DNA of 64,000 nt from Oscillospiraceae bacterium (GTDB taxonomy: Bacteria; Bacillota; Clostridia; Oscillospirales; Oscillospiraceae), in assembly GCA_017506735.1 (NCBI GenBank), contig JAFVMW010000072.1, positions 1 through 64,000 on the forward strand, read 5' to 3'. Each line of letters opens with the position of its first letter. Within the stretch, counting starts at the first letter, position 1. Position numbers and translations under genes: made by a program. Under the pieces are notes generated by a model. That model had not been told where the DNA came from. It did no database searches and saw only the letters and a program-made list of their open reading frames with translations. This document shows, piece by piece, positions 31,011-39,509 of this stretch.

Positions 31011-33308
31011 ATGATGAACGAACAGAAAATGACAGGCATGACCTACAAAATAAGGGAAATGGCCGAGCGTATCCGGGAACTTCGGGAGATCAGCGGCCTG
31101 ACCGTGGAGCAGATGGCAAAGCGCACCGGCACCACCGTGGAGGAGTACATCCAGTGCGAGGCAGGCGCCCGGGATCTGAACATCGCCTTCCTGTACCGCT
31201 GCGCCCTGAGCTTCCAGGTGGATATGTCCGACTTGATCGAAGGCCACAGCGCAAAGCTCCGCTCCTACGCCCTGACCCGGGCCGGTGAGGGTATGCGCAT
31301 CGAGGAGGCACACCACATGGTGGGATTCAACCTGGCCTCCGGCTTCCGCAACCGCATCGCCCTGCCCCTTTACATGGAGCTTGCCTACCGGGAGGGTGCC
31401 GAGCATGAGGATATCGAGCTGACCACCCATGAGGGCCAGGAGTGCGACATCATCCTCCGGGGCCATATGAAGCTCCAGATCGGCTCCCACAGTGAGATTC
31501 TCCACCCCGGCGACTGCATCTACTACGATTCCTCCGTCCCCCACGGCATGATCGCTGTGGACGGCGAGGACTGCGCCTTCTACGCCTTCCTGGTGAACTC
31601 TCCTGCCCATGTGATGGAGGCCGCCGCCGCCAAGGTTCCCGTCCAGCCCGGCAAGGCCATGCTGGCGGACACCGAGGAGCGTATCTACAAGCGCTTCATT
31701 ACCCCCACCGAGGACGAAACCGGCAAGATCACCGGCATCTCCTTCCAGAACGAGGAGAAGTTCAACTTCGCCTTTGACATCATCGACGCCCTGGGCCGGG
31801 AAAAGCCCGACCGCCGTGCCATGCTCCACGTTTCCGAGGACGGCACCGAGCGCACCTTCACCTTCCAGGACTTCAAGAAGGAGTCCGCCCGGGCTGCCAA
31901 CTACTTCAAGGCCATGGGCATCAAGCGCGGCGACCGGGTGATGCTGGTGCTGAAGCGGCACTATCAGTTCTGGTTCGCCGTTCTGGGTCTGCACAAGCTG
32001 GGCGCTGTGGCCATTCCTGCCACCAACCAGCTGCTTGCCAAGGACTTCGCCTACCGGTTCCAGGCAGCCAATGTGAAGGCCATCCTCTGCACCGGCGACG
32101 GTGAGACTGCCGCCGCGGTGGACCAGGCTGCCGAACAGTGCCCGGGTCTGGCCTACAAGATTATGGTCAATGGCACCCGGGAGGGCTGGCATGACTTCAA
32201 CGAGGAATACGTCATGTATTCCAGCCATTTCGCCAGAGCGGAGGACGCCCCCTGCGGCTCCGACCCCATGCTCATGTTCTTCACCTCCGGAACCTCCGGC
32301 TATCCCAAGCTGGCAGCCCACAATTATAAATATCCTCTGGGCCACTTCATCACCGCCAAATACTGGCACCGGGTGAACCCCGACGGCCTGCACCTGACCA
32401 TCTCCGACACCGGCTGGGCAAAGTCTATGTGGGGCAAGCTCTACGGCCAGTGGCTCTGCGAGGCAGGCCTGTTCGTCTACGACTTCGACCGGTTCGACGC
32501 GGAGAAGATCCTGCCCATGTTCGCAAAGCACCACATCACCACCTTCTGCGCGCCTCCCACCATGTACCGGATGCTGATCAAGCAGGATCTGAGCCGGTTC
32601 GACCTTTCTTCCATCGAGCACGCCACCATTGCCGGCGAGGCCATGAACCCCGAGGTGTTCCGCCAGTTCCAGCGTGCCACCGGCCTGGAGATCATGGAGG
32701 GCTTCGGCCAGTCCGAGTCCACCGTCATCATTGCCAACCTGGCTGGTGACAGCATCAAGGTTGGCTCAATGGGCAAGCCCGTGCCGCTGTACGATGTGAA
32801 GCTGCTCAGCGCAGAGGGCCAGATCGTGGGCACCGGTGAAACCGGCGAAATCTGCATCAACATCGAAAAGGGCCTGCCCTGCGGTCTGTGCTACGCCTAC
32901 GAGGGAAGCCCCGAGGCCACCGAGGCTACCTGGCGCGACGGCTGGTATCACACCGGCGACCTGGCCTGGCGTGATGAGGACGGCTTCTACTGGTATGTGG
33001 GCCGTGCAGACGACGTGATCAAGTCCTCCGGCTACCGGATCGGACCCTTCGAGATCGAGAACGTTATCATGGAGCTGCCCTATGTTCTGGAGTGCGGCGT
33101 TTCCGCTGCTCCCGACGAGGTCAGAGGTCAGGTGGTCAAGGCCAGCATCGTGCTGGTGAAGGGCACCGAGGGCAATGACGAGCTGAAAAAGAAGATTCAG
33201 AACTACGTCAAGAGCCGCACCGCTCCCTACAAGTATCCCAGAATCGTGGAATTCAAGGAATCCCTGCCCAAGACCACCTCCGGCAAGATCATCCGCAAGA
33301 AACTGTAA
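31011..33308 (+). CDS. HTH-cupin-acyl-CoA ligase fusion (paralogue 2, Val T-box)
   Basis: 765 aa with the same layout as the previous gene: XRE-type helix-turn-helix (about 15-75, RELREISGLTVEQMAKRTG), cupin (about 135-200, TTHEGQECDIILRG and SVPHGMIAVDG), then an ACSM-like AMP-forming ligase (about 240-765; FTSGTSGYPKL, EGFGQSESTVI, YHTGDLAWRDEDGFYWYVG, catalytic Lys in TTSGKII). The N-terminal third is clearly diverged from paralogue 1, while parts of the ligase are nearly identical at DNA level. ATG 31011 or 31014 is possible; GGAG lies 6-9 bases upstream. I infer isobutyrate-type acid activation from the valine leader and the VOR/IlvE genes downstream. Confidence 0.88.
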   Translation: MMNEQKMTGMTYKIREMAERIRELREISGLTVEQMAKRTGTTVEEYIQCEAGARDLNIAFLYRCALSFQVDMSDLIEGHSAKLRSYALTRAGEGMRIEEAHHMVGFNLASGFRNRIALPLYMELAYREGAEHEDIELTTHEGQECDIILRGHMKLQIGSHSEILHPGDCIYYDSSVPHGMIAVDGEDCAFYAFLVNSPAHVMEAAAAKVPVQPGKAMLADTEERIYKRFITPTEDETGKITGISFQNEEKFNFAFDIIDALGREKPDRRAMLHVSEDGTERTFTFQDFKKESARAANYFKAMGIKRGDRVMLVLKRHYQFWFAVLGLHKLGAVAIPATNQLLAKDFAYRFQAANVKAILCTGDGETAAAVDQAAEQCPGLAYKIMVNGTREGWHDFNEEYVMYSSHFARAEDAPCGSDPMLMFFTSGTSGYPKLAAHNYKYPLGHFITAKYWHRVNPDGLHLTISDTGWAKSMWGKLYGQWLCEAGLFVYDFDRFDAEKILPMFAKHHITTFCAPPTMYRMLIKQDLSRFDLSSIEHATIAGEAMNPEVFRQFQRATGLEIMEGFGQSESTVIIANLAGDSIKVGSMGKPVPLYDVKLLSAEGQIVGTGETGEICINIEKGLPCGLCYAYEGSPEATEATWRDGWYHTGDLAWRDEDGFYWYVGRADDVIKSSGYRIGPFEIENVIMELPYVLECGVSAAPDEVRGQVVKASIVLVKGTEGNDELKKKIQNYVKSRTAPYKYPRIVEFKESLPKTTSGKIIRKKL

Positions 33309-33318
33309 TTTTTCTGTG

Positions 33319-33404
33319 TCATTGCGAGGAGCGCAGCGACGTGGCAATCCCCCCGGAACACAGGAGATTGCCACACCAGTGTGCGCACTGGTTCGCAATG
33401 ACAG
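33319..33404. repeat. dispersed CATTGCGA-type repeat in the operon
   Basis: The arms TGTCATTGCGA and TCGCAATGACA form a hairpin. The internal arm carries CCAGTGTGCGCACTGG (33376-33391). It sits between the ligase and the ATPase gene and supplies sequence directly upstream of the latter's ribosome-binding site. It could attenuate the downstream VOR genes. Confidence 0.75.
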
Positions 33405-33417
33405 TGGAGTAATGAAT

Positions 33418-34122
33418 ATGGAACACAAAAGACTCACCCTGTTTGCAGGACATTACGGCAGCGGCAAGACCAACATCGCCGTGAATTACGCTCTGGCATT
33501 GGCAGGGGAGGGGAAGAAGGTCTGCATCGCCGACCTGGACATCGTCAATCCCTACTTCCGCACCGCTGACAGCCGGGCCGAGCTCACCGCAGCCGGGATT
33601 GACCTGATCTCTCCCCAGTATGCCAACACCAACGTGGATCTGCCTGCCCTGCCTGCCGAAAGCTACCGGCTGGTTCAGGACAAATCCGCTTTCGGCATCA
33701 TGGACATCGGCGGCGACGACCGGGGCGCCTACGCCCTGGGCCGGTTCAAGCCCTATATCCTGGAAGAGAACAATTACCGCATGGCCTTTGTGGCAAACTG
33801 CTACCGCCCTCTGACCAGAACCCCGGAGGACGCGCTGGAGATCATGGGTGAAATCGAAGCCGCCTGCGGCATAAAATTTACCTGCATCGTCAACAACTCC
33901 AACCTTTGTGACGAAACCACCCCCGATACGCTCCTCGCTTCTCTGGAGTTCATCCGGAAGCTCAGCCAGCTGTCCGGTCTGCCGGTGTGGATGCACACGG
34001 CTACCCAGGCGGTGGCGGCAGAGCTGCCGGAGCTGGACGAGCCTGTGATGGCAATGAAGCTCCAGGAAAAATACTTTGACTTACCTACACAGAAGTCGGG
34101 AAACCGGCCTATGTGGGCATAA
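33418..34122 (+). CDS. ParA/MinD-like P-loop ATPase
   Basis: 234 aa. The Walker A sequence GHYGSGKTN is at 11-19, followed by the deviant-Walker-type ADLDIVNPYFRTADSR and a switch region IMDIGGDDRGAYALGRF. This is the CobQ/ParA/MinD superfamily of dimerising ATPases, which often load cofactors or position proteins. Sitting between an acyl-CoA ligase and the ferredoxin oxidoreductase subunits, it might help assemble or activate that complex; this is inference only. ATG 33418 is chosen because GGAG at 33406-33409 is 8 bases away. The longer reading from 33316 is translated repeat. Confidence 0.75.
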   Translation: MEHKRLTLFAGHYGSGKTNIAVNYALALAGEGKKVCIADLDIVNPYFRTADSRAELTAAGIDLISPQYANTNVDLPALPAESYRLVQDKSAFGIMDIGGDDRGAYALGRFKPYILEENNYRMAFVANCYRPLTRTPEDALEIMGEIEAACGIKFTCIVNNSNLCDETTPDTLLASLEFIRKLSQLSGLPVWMHTATQAVAAELPELDEPVMAMKLQEKYFDLPTQKSGNRPMWA

Positions 34123-34139
34123 AATAGGAGGAATCTCTT

Positions 34140-34346
34140 ATGGCAAAAATCACATTCAACACCGATCTGTGCAAGGGCTGCGGCCTGTGCGTCAGCGCCT
34201 GCCCCAAGGGCATTCTGGCTCTGGACACCAATCAGATCAACAAGAAAGGCTATTCACCTGCTGTGATGACCGATCAGGAAAAGTGCATCGCCTGTGCCTT
34301 CTGCGCAACCATGTGCCCTGACTGCATCATCACCGTGGAAAAGTAA
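34140..34346 (+). CDS. vorD: 2-oxoacid:ferredoxin oxidoreductase, ferredoxin (delta) subunit
   Basis: 68 aa, a two-[4Fe-4S] ferredoxin with CxxCxxCxxxCP at about 11-22 (CKGCGLCVSACP) and a second set at about 49-60 (CIACAFCATMCP). It carries electrons between the thiamine-pyrophosphate site and external ferredoxin. Strong AGGAGG site. It is followed by alpha, beta and gamma subunit genes in the order delta-alpha-beta-gamma with 1-11-base gaps, so they form one complex. Confidence 0.92.
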   Translation: MAKITFNTDLCKGCGLCVSACPKGILALDTNQINKKGYSPAVMTDQEKCIACAFCATMCPDCIITVEK

Positions 34347-34357
34347 GGAGGCGCGCT

Positions 34358-35416
34358 ATGGCAGAGAAAGTTTTGATGAAGGGCAACGAGGCCATCGCAG
34401 AGGCTGCGATCCGTGCCGGCTGCCGCCATTATTTCGGTTATCCCATCACCCCCCAGACGGAAATCGCTGCCTACATGGCAAAGAAGATGCCCAAGATCGG
34501 CGGCGTGTTCCTCCAGGCGGAAAGTGAGATTGCATCCATCAACATGGTCTACGGCGCTGCCGCCACCGGTATGCGTGTCATGACCTCCTCCTCCTCCCCC
34601 GGAATCTCCCTGAAGACCGAGGGTCTGAGCTACATCGCAGGTTCTGATGTTCCCGCACTGGTGGTCAACGTTCAGCGCGGCGGCCCCGGCCTGGGCGGCA
34701 TCCAGCCTTCCCAGTCCGACTACTTCCAGGCCACCAAGGGCGGCGGTCACGGTGACTACCGGATGATCGTCCTGGCTCCTGCCTCCGTCCAGGAGATGGC
34801 TTCCCTGACCATCAAGGGCTTCAACCTGGCGGACAAGTACCGCATGACCTCCATGATCCTGGCAGACGGCACCATCGGTCAGATGATGGAGCCCATCTCC
34901 TTCGAGGATGCCGAGATCGAGACTTATGAAAAGCCCTGGGCTCTCACCGGTCACGGAAATGCGCGCAAGCACAACATCGTCAACTCTCTGTACCTCCAGC
35001 CCGACGCTCTGGAGCGCACCAATTTCGAGCGCTACGAGAAGTACGCCGCCATCGAAGAGAACGAGCCCATGTGGGAGGAGTACATGATGGAGGATGCGGA
35101 AATCTGTGTTGTGGCCTTCGGCATTGCCTCCCGTGTGGCAAAGAATGCCGTTGTGGCTGCCCGGGCTGAGGGCATTAAGGTCGGCCTGATCCGTCCCATC
35201 ACCCTGTGGCCCTTCCCCACCAAGGCCCTGCGCAAGGCTGCTGACCAGTGCAAGCGCTTCATTTCCGTGGAGCTGAACATGGGTCAGATGATTGAAGATG
35301 TCCGTCTGGCCACCGAGTGCAAGCGCCCCGTGTCCCTGTGCCACCGGGCAGGCGGCATGATCCCCAGCCCCGAGCAGGTGCTGGAGTCCATCCGCAAGGC
35401 TCAGAAAGGAGAGTAA
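34358..35416 (+). CDS. vorB: 2-oxoacid:ferredoxin oxidoreductase alpha subunit (VorB-type)
   Basis: 352 aa, full length. It has the pyruvate-ferredoxin-oxidoreductase domain I pattern (GNEAIAEAAIRAGCRHYFGYPITPQTEI, LQAESEIASINMVYGAAATG, SSSSPGISLKTEGLSYIAGSDVP) and C-terminal domain II (GLIRPITLWPFPTKAL). The closest naming is 3-methyl-2-oxobutanoate:ferredoxin oxidoreductase subunit VorB, acting on branched 2-oxoacids. These enzymes are reversible: oxidative decarboxylation of 2-oxoacid, or reductive carboxylation of acyl-CoA. VorB against KorA is not certain from sequence alone, but the adjacent IlvE favours branched substrates. Confidence 0.9.
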   Translation: MAEKVLMKGNEAIAEAAIRAGCRHYFGYPITPQTEIAAYMAKKMPKIGGVFLQAESEIASINMVYGAAATGMRVMTSSSSPGISLKTEGLSYIAGSDVPALVVNVQRGGPGLGGIQPSQSDYFQATKGGGHGDYRMIVLAPASVQEMASLTIKGFNLADKYRMTSMILADGTIGQMMEPISFEDAEIETYEKPWALTGHGNARKHNIVNSLYLQPDALERTNFERYEKYAAIEENEPMWEEYMMEDAEICVVAFGIASRVAKNAVVAARAEGIKVGLIRPITLWPFPTKALRKAADQCKRFISVELNMGQMIEDVRLATECKRPVSLCHRAGGMIPSPEQVLESIRKAQKGE

Positions 35417-35419
35417 ACC

Positions 35420-36175
35420 ATGGCTGTTGTTTTTGAAAAACCCAAGGCACTGACTGATGTGCCTCTGCATTACTGCCCCGGCTGCCCCCACGGCATCATC
35501 CACCGTCTGGTGGCCGAAGCCATTGACGAGCTGGGCATCGAGGGCCAGACCATCGGCGTGGCTCCTGTTGGCTGTGCTGTTATGGCATACGATTACTTCG
35601 CCTGCGATATGATCGAGGCCCCCCACGGCAGAGCCCCTGCCGTTGCCACCGGCATCAAGCGCTGCCGTCCCGAGAACGTGGTATTCACCTACCAGGGCGA
35701 CGGCGACCTGGCCTCCATCGGTATGGCCGAGACCGTCCATTCCGCAGCCAGAAACGAGAACATCACCGTCATCTTCGTCAACAATGCCATCTACGGCATG
35801 ACCGGCGGTCAGATGGCTCCCACCAGCCTGCCTGGTCAGGTCACTCAGACCTCTCCCTACGGCCGTGACGTGAAGCACTGCGGCTGGCCCATCAGGGTCA
35901 GCGAGATGCTGTCCACCCTGGAGGGCCCCGAGTTCATCGCCCGTGTGGCTGTGAACAACGTGAAGAACGTGAAGAACGCCAAGAAGGCCATCAAGAAGGC
36001 CTTTGAGAACCAGATCCAGGGCAAGGGCTTCAGCCTGGTTGAGGTTGTTTCTGCCTGTCCCACCAACTGGGGCATGACTCCCCAGAAGGCTCTGGAGTGG
36101 GTGGAGAGCGATATGCTGCCCTACTACCCCATCGGCGTTTACAAGGACCGCTCTGCCGCAAAGGAGGAAAAGTGA
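35420..36175 (+). CDS. vorA: 2-oxoacid:ferredoxin oxidoreductase beta subunit (TPP-binding)
   Basis: 251 aa. It has the thiamine-pyrophosphate domain: [13 protein letters not shown] near the N-terminus, the TPP motif [12 protein letters not shown] at about 94-105 with downstream [14 protein letters not shown], and the C-terminal [10 protein letters not shown]. It provides the carbanion chemistry that breaks or forms the 2-oxoacid C1 bond. It starts 3 bases after vorB and ends 1 base before the gamma gene. All TPP-contact motifs appear intact. Confidence 0.92.
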   Translation: MAVVFEKPKALTDVPLHYCPGCPHGIIHRLVAEAIDELGIEGQTIGVAPVGCAVMAYDYFACDMIEAPHGRAPAVATGIKRCRPENVVFTYQGDGDLASIGMAETVHSAARNENITVIFVNNAIYGMTGGQMAPTSLPGQVTQTSPYGRDVKHCGWPIRVSEMLSTLEGPEFIARVAVNNVKNVKNAKKAIKKAFENQIQGKGFSLVEVVSACPTNWGMTPQKALEWVESDMLPYYPIGVYKDRSAAKEEK

Positions 36176-36176
36176 T

Positions 36177-36713
36177 ATGAAAACCACTCAGATTCTGATT
36201 GCAGGCTTCGGCGGACAGGGTGTTCTGTTTGCCGGCAAGTTCCTGGCATACAAGGCCATGAACGAGAATAAGAACCTGTCCTGGCTGCCCTCCTACGGCC
36301 CCGAGATGCGCGGCGGCACCGCGAACTGCTCCGTGGTCATCTCCGATATGCCCGTCGGTTCTCCCATCATCACCACCCCCGATGTGCTGATTGCCATGAA
36401 CCTGCCCAGTCTGACCAAGTTTGTGGACACCGTGGCCCCCGGCGGCAAGATCATCATCGATTCCACCCTGATTGATGCAAAGGTGGAGCGTACCGATGTG
36501 GAAGTGTTCTACATCCCTGCCACCCAGATGGCAAAGGACGCAGGCTTTGCAACCCTGTCCAACATGATCCTGCTGGGCAAGGCCATGGCCGCCTGTGATG
36601 CCGTTTCCTTCGACAATCTGAAGGAGACCTTTGAGACCTTCATCCCTGCCAAGAAGGCAGGCCTGATCGACATGAACTGCCAGGCTCTGAAGCTGGGCTA
36701 CGACTTTACCTGA
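36177..36713 (+). CDS. vorC: 2-oxoacid:ferredoxin oxidoreductase gamma subunit
   Basis: 178 aa of the PFOR gamma-domain family, with the signature GFGGQGVLFAGKFLAYKAM at about 10-28 and SYGPEMRGGTANCSVVIS at about 39-56. It completes the four-subunit complex, and the domain helps bind CoA. AAAGGAGG lies upstream of the ATG at 36177. The aminotransferase follows after 18 bases, so the acid-to-amino-acid steps are one transcription unit. Confidence 0.92.
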   Translation: MKTTQILIAGFGGQGVLFAGKFLAYKAMNENKNLSWLPSYGPEMRGGTANCSVVISDMPVGSPIITTPDVLIAMNLPSLTKFVDTVAPGGKIIIDSTLIDAKVERTDVEVFYIPATQMAKDAGFATLSNMILLGKAMAACDAVSFDNLKETFETFIPAKKAGLIDMNCQALKLGYDFT

Positions 36714-36731
36714 TCGAAAGGAAGGATCACT

Positions 36732-37805
36732 ATGCTGGATATCAAGATTACCAGAACCACTGAGCCCAAGGCAAAGCCTGCGGCCGGTCAGAAGCTGGGT
36801 TTCGGCAAGATTTTCACCGACCACATGTTCGTCATGAACTACACCGAGGGCAAGGGCTGGCATGACGCCCGGATCGAGCCCTTCCACAACATTTCCCTGT
36901 CTCCTGCCGCCATGGTCTACCACTACGGCCAGGAGATGTTCGAGGGCCTGAAGGCATACCGCAACCCTGAAAACGGTGAAGTGTTCCTGTTCCGCCCCGA
37001 CATGAACGCCAAGCGCACCAACGATACCAACGACCGTCTGGTCATTCCCCAGCTGCCTGTGGAGGACTTTGTCCAGGCTGTTTCCGCCGTCGTCGATGTG
37101 GACCGTGACTGGATCCCCACCGAGCCCGGCACCTCCCTGTATATCCGTCCCTTCATCATCGCCACCGATGAGTTCCTGGGCGTTGCTCCCTCCAAGACCT
37201 ACCTGTTCATGGTCATCCTGTCCCCCTCTGGCGCTTACTACGAGTCCGGTCTGGCTCCCGTGGGCATCTGGATCGAGGATGAGTATGTCCGCGCGGTTCG
37301 CGGCGGCATGGGCTTTGCCAAGACCGGCGGCAACTACGCCGCTTCTCTGATTGCCCAGCAGAAGGCCCATGACGCAGGCTACTCCCAGGTTCTGTGGCTG
37401 GACGGCGTGGAGCGGAAGTACATTGAAGAGGTTGGCGCAATGAACATCTTCTTCAAGATCGCCGGCAAGGTGGTCACTCCTGCCCTGAACGGCTCCATCC
37501 TCCCCGGCATCACCCGTAATTCCGCCATCCAGCTCTGCAAGCAGTGGGGCTACGAGGTGGAGGAGCGGAAGATCTCCGCTGAGGAGCTGGTGGAGGCTCA
37601 GAAGAACGGTACTCTGGAGGAGTGCTTCGGCACCGGCACCGCTGCGGTCATCTCTCCCGTTGGCAAGCTGCGCTATGTGGATGAGGTCATGGACATCAAC
37701 AACGGCGAAATCGGCCCCCTGAGCCAGAAGCTGTACGACACCATCACCGGCATCCAGACCGGCAGAATCGCTGACGAGAACGGCTGGAGAGTCAAGGTAG
37801 GTTAA
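36732..37805 (+). CDS. ilvE: branched-chain amino acid aminotransferase
   Basis: 357 aa, class-IV PLP aminotransferase of the longer BCAT II type. Landmarks are FEGLKAYRNPENGEVFLFRPDMNAKR near 75-100, the catalytic PLP lysine region FAKTGGNYAASL at about 197-208, WLDGVERKYIEEVGAMNIFF, and GSILPGITRNSAIQL. It interconverts Val, Ile and Leu with their 2-oxoacids using glutamate/2-oxoglutarate. It is last in the Val T-box operon, and a strong hairpin follows. T-box control of the operon indicates use in the biosynthetic direction. Confidence 0.95.
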   Translation: MLDIKITRTTEPKAKPAAGQKLGFGKIFTDHMFVMNYTEGKGWHDARIEPFHNISLSPAAMVYHYGQEMFEGLKAYRNPENGEVFLFRPDMNAKRTNDTNDRLVIPQLPVEDFVQAVSAVVDVDRDWIPTEPGTSLYIRPFIIATDEFLGVAPSKTYLFMVILSPSGAYYESGLAPVGIWIEDEYVRAVRGGMGFAKTGGNYAASLIAQQKAHDAGYSQVLWLDGVERKYIEEVGAMNIFFKIAGKVVTPALNGSILPGITRNSAIQLCKQWGYEVEERKISAEELVEAQKNGTLEECFGTGTAAVISPVGKLRYVDEVMDINNGEIGPLSQKLYDTITGIQTGRIADENGWRVKVG

Positions 37806-37828
37806 TCGTTCCCTGTATAAATGATTTT

Positions 37829-37854
37829 GGCGGCACTTCGTGAGAAGTGCCGCC
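37829..37854. terminator. bidirectional terminator after ilvE
   Basis: An 11-bp perfect stem (37829-37839 with 37844-37854), GTGA loop and TGTTTGTATTTAT tail on the plus strand. On the minus strand CCAAAATCATTT follows. It separates ilvE from the convergent XRE gene. Confidence 0.85.
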
Positions 37855-37863
37855 TGTTTGTAT

Positions 37864-38394
37864 TTATCGGATGATTCTCCGCCGCATCCAGCGGCTTTCT
37901 GTTTTGACGCTGTACTGCAGGGTGTAGCTGGCAGTACCCTTGACCAGTGCCTGACGGATGGCTTCCACCTCTGCGGCGATGGATGCTTCGTCCGCATACC
38001 AGCCCAGAAAGGTATTGGCCCGGCCCCAGTAGGGATGATCCTCCCTGTCAACGCTGAACAGGACATAATGGGGGGCGTCTTTGCCGCCGGCCATTTTGCC
38101 GGAAGCGGATACGTTGGAGCAGGAAATGACCTTGTTCTCGTGGGGAGAGGTGATCAGAATCGTGCCTGCCGCCCGGGACGGCTCCCTACGTCCTGCGAAG
38201 CCGGTGCCCATCAGGTCGTCCAGGGAACAGTCCAGCACCCGGCTCAGGGCCACCAGCTTTTCCGTTTCCGGATACCCGGAACCCTGCTCCCATTTGGATA
38301 CCGCCTGGCGGCTCACATCCAGCAGCTCTGCCAGCTCCTCCTGGGAGAAATGGCGCTCCTTTCGTAAGGTTCTTAAGTTTTCTGCAAATTCCAT
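37864..38394 (-). CDS. XRE-family regulator with a C-terminal uncharacterised domain
   Basis: 176 aa. An N-terminal helix-turn-helix (about 5-62, FSQEELAELLDVSRQAVSKWEQGSGYPE) precedes a C-terminal part with no membrane segment (about 75-176) that I cannot assign. It contains a PHYVLFSVDREDHPYWGRANTF stretch suggesting a small ligand or protein interaction fold. The start MEFAENLRTL at 38394 follows GGAGGT by 7 bases. The longer reading lacks this. Its target is unknown; it may be autoregulatory. Confidence 0.82.
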   Translation of the reverse strand: MEFAENLRTLRKERHFSQEELAELLDVSRQAVSKWEQGSGYPETEKLVALSRVLDCSLDDLMGTGFAGRREPSRAAGTILITSPHENKVISCSNVSASGKMAGGKDAPHYVLFSVDREDHPYWGRANTFLGWYADEASIAAEVEAIRQALVKGTASYTLQYSVKTESRWMRRRIIR

Positions 38395-38504
38395 ATTCGT
38401 TACCTCCTTTGCAGGTCTATCATATCCTACAGGAGGGAAGAATACAACCAAGCTGTCTTTGCGATTCCGCAACCTGGGGTTGCATTTTGCGGAAATAAAA
38501 AAAC

Positions 38505-38531
38505 GTCCTTGCGAGGCAGCCCCGCAAGGAC
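38505..38531 (-). terminator. terminator of the amidohydrolase gene
   Basis: A 9-bp stem (38505-38513 with 38523-38531). On the minus strand it is followed by GTTTTTTTATTT, just beyond the stop at 38544. Confidence 0.85.
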
Positions 38532-38543
38532 ATGGTGTGCGCT

Positions 38544-39335
38544 TTATTTCAGCTTCAAAAACCGCTCCGTGGTCTTATGGGCGATCTGCTCGAATTCATC
38601 ATCCGTCAGCTTCAGATTCAAAAACCGGGGAACCTCCATCTCCGGATCCCACATGGGGTAGTCGGTGCCGTAGGCCATCCGTTCGGCGCCGTAGGCCCGG
38701 ATATACTTTTCCGCCACGCCCTCGGGCATCAGCATCATGGAGCTGGAGATGTCCATAATCACATTGTCCAGATCGTGGAGCTGCTCATAGGCCTCCTCAT
38801 ACATGGAGTAGCCGCCGAAATGGGCAGCAACGATCTCCAGCTTGGGGAACAGCTTGGTCAGCGTCCGGACCCGGCTGGGGTGGGAGAAGGGGTAACGGGT
38901 ATCGCCGGTGTGGAGCAGCACGGGGATCTTGCCCTGGATGGCCTCGTAGGCCGGGAACAGCCGGGGGTCGTCAATGTTGAACCGCTGGGAGTCCGGGTGC
39001 ATCTTGATGCCGTGAAGGCCCTCCGCCATAATCCACTCCGCTTCGTCGGCCACATAGTCCATGGCGGCGTGGAGGGTGCCGAAGCCGATGAACTCGTCAT
39101 GGATGGCGGACTGCTGCAAAATAAAATTGTTGATCTGCTGAACCCGGTCAGGCTTGATGGACACGGGGAGAATCACGAATTTGGATATGCCGGCGGCCTT
39201 GCCCCGCTTGAGCAGCATGGAGGCGGTGCCGTCCATGCCGTCGATGCCCAGATGGTAGAAGTCCTTGACGCTCTCGGTGGCCTTTTTGGCAATGTTTTCG
39301 GGATAAATATGGGTATGAAGATCGATGATGTACAT
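38544..39335 (-). CDS. amidohydrolase-2 family metal-dependent hydrolase
   Basis: 263 aa TIM-barrel protein. It has an N-terminal HxH metal motif (IDLHTHIYPE, His7 and His9), GLHGIKMHPDSQ, VLLHTGDTRYPFSHP, VAAHFGGYSM and the terminal Asp in YGTDYPMWDPE. These match the amidohydrolase-2 (PF04909) set that includes decarboxylases and lactone hydrolases. The substrate is unknown. It is single-gene, with its own terminator and a start divergent from recQ. Confidence 0.82.
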   Translation of the reverse strand: MYIIDLHTHIYPENIAKKATESVKDFYHLGIDGMDGTASMLLKRGKAAGISKFVILPVSIKPDRVQQINNFILQQSAIHDEFIGFGTLHAAMDYVADEAEWIMAEGLHGIKMHPDSQRFNIDDPRLFPAYEAIQGKIPVLLHTGDTRYPFSHPSRVRTLTKLFPKLEIVAAHFGGYSMYEEAYEQLHDLDNVIMDISSSMMLMPEGVAEKYIRAYGAERMAYGTDYPMWDPEMEVPRFLNLKLTDDEFEQIAHKTTERFLKLK

Positions 39336-39446
39336 GGTTTATCTCGCCTCTTTGTTGAAGTTGCAGTAAATGGGTGCTGCGTTTTTGGTTATTATACTAC
39401 ATTGACCGGGAAATGCAATGGGCTATTGAAGTTTTTTCTCTTTTTG

Positions 39447-39475
39447 TTGCAATTTCGAAATAAATATGCCATAAT
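39447..39475 (+). promoter_or_regulatory. recQ promoter
   Basis: TTGCAA (39447-39452), a 17-base spacer and CATAAT (39470-39475), 35 bases before the recQ start. Confidence 0.6.
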
Positions 39476-39509
39476 AACCCGGATAAAGAACGATGGAAAG
39501 GAGATCGGG

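Noticed and set aside
33316..33417. N-terminal extension of the ParA-like ATPase (MSLRGAQRRGN...)
   Set aside because: The extension is a translation of the dispersed repeat. A similar peptide (MPRRSAPRN) appears before hemZ from another copy, and the GGAG site fits the later ATG.
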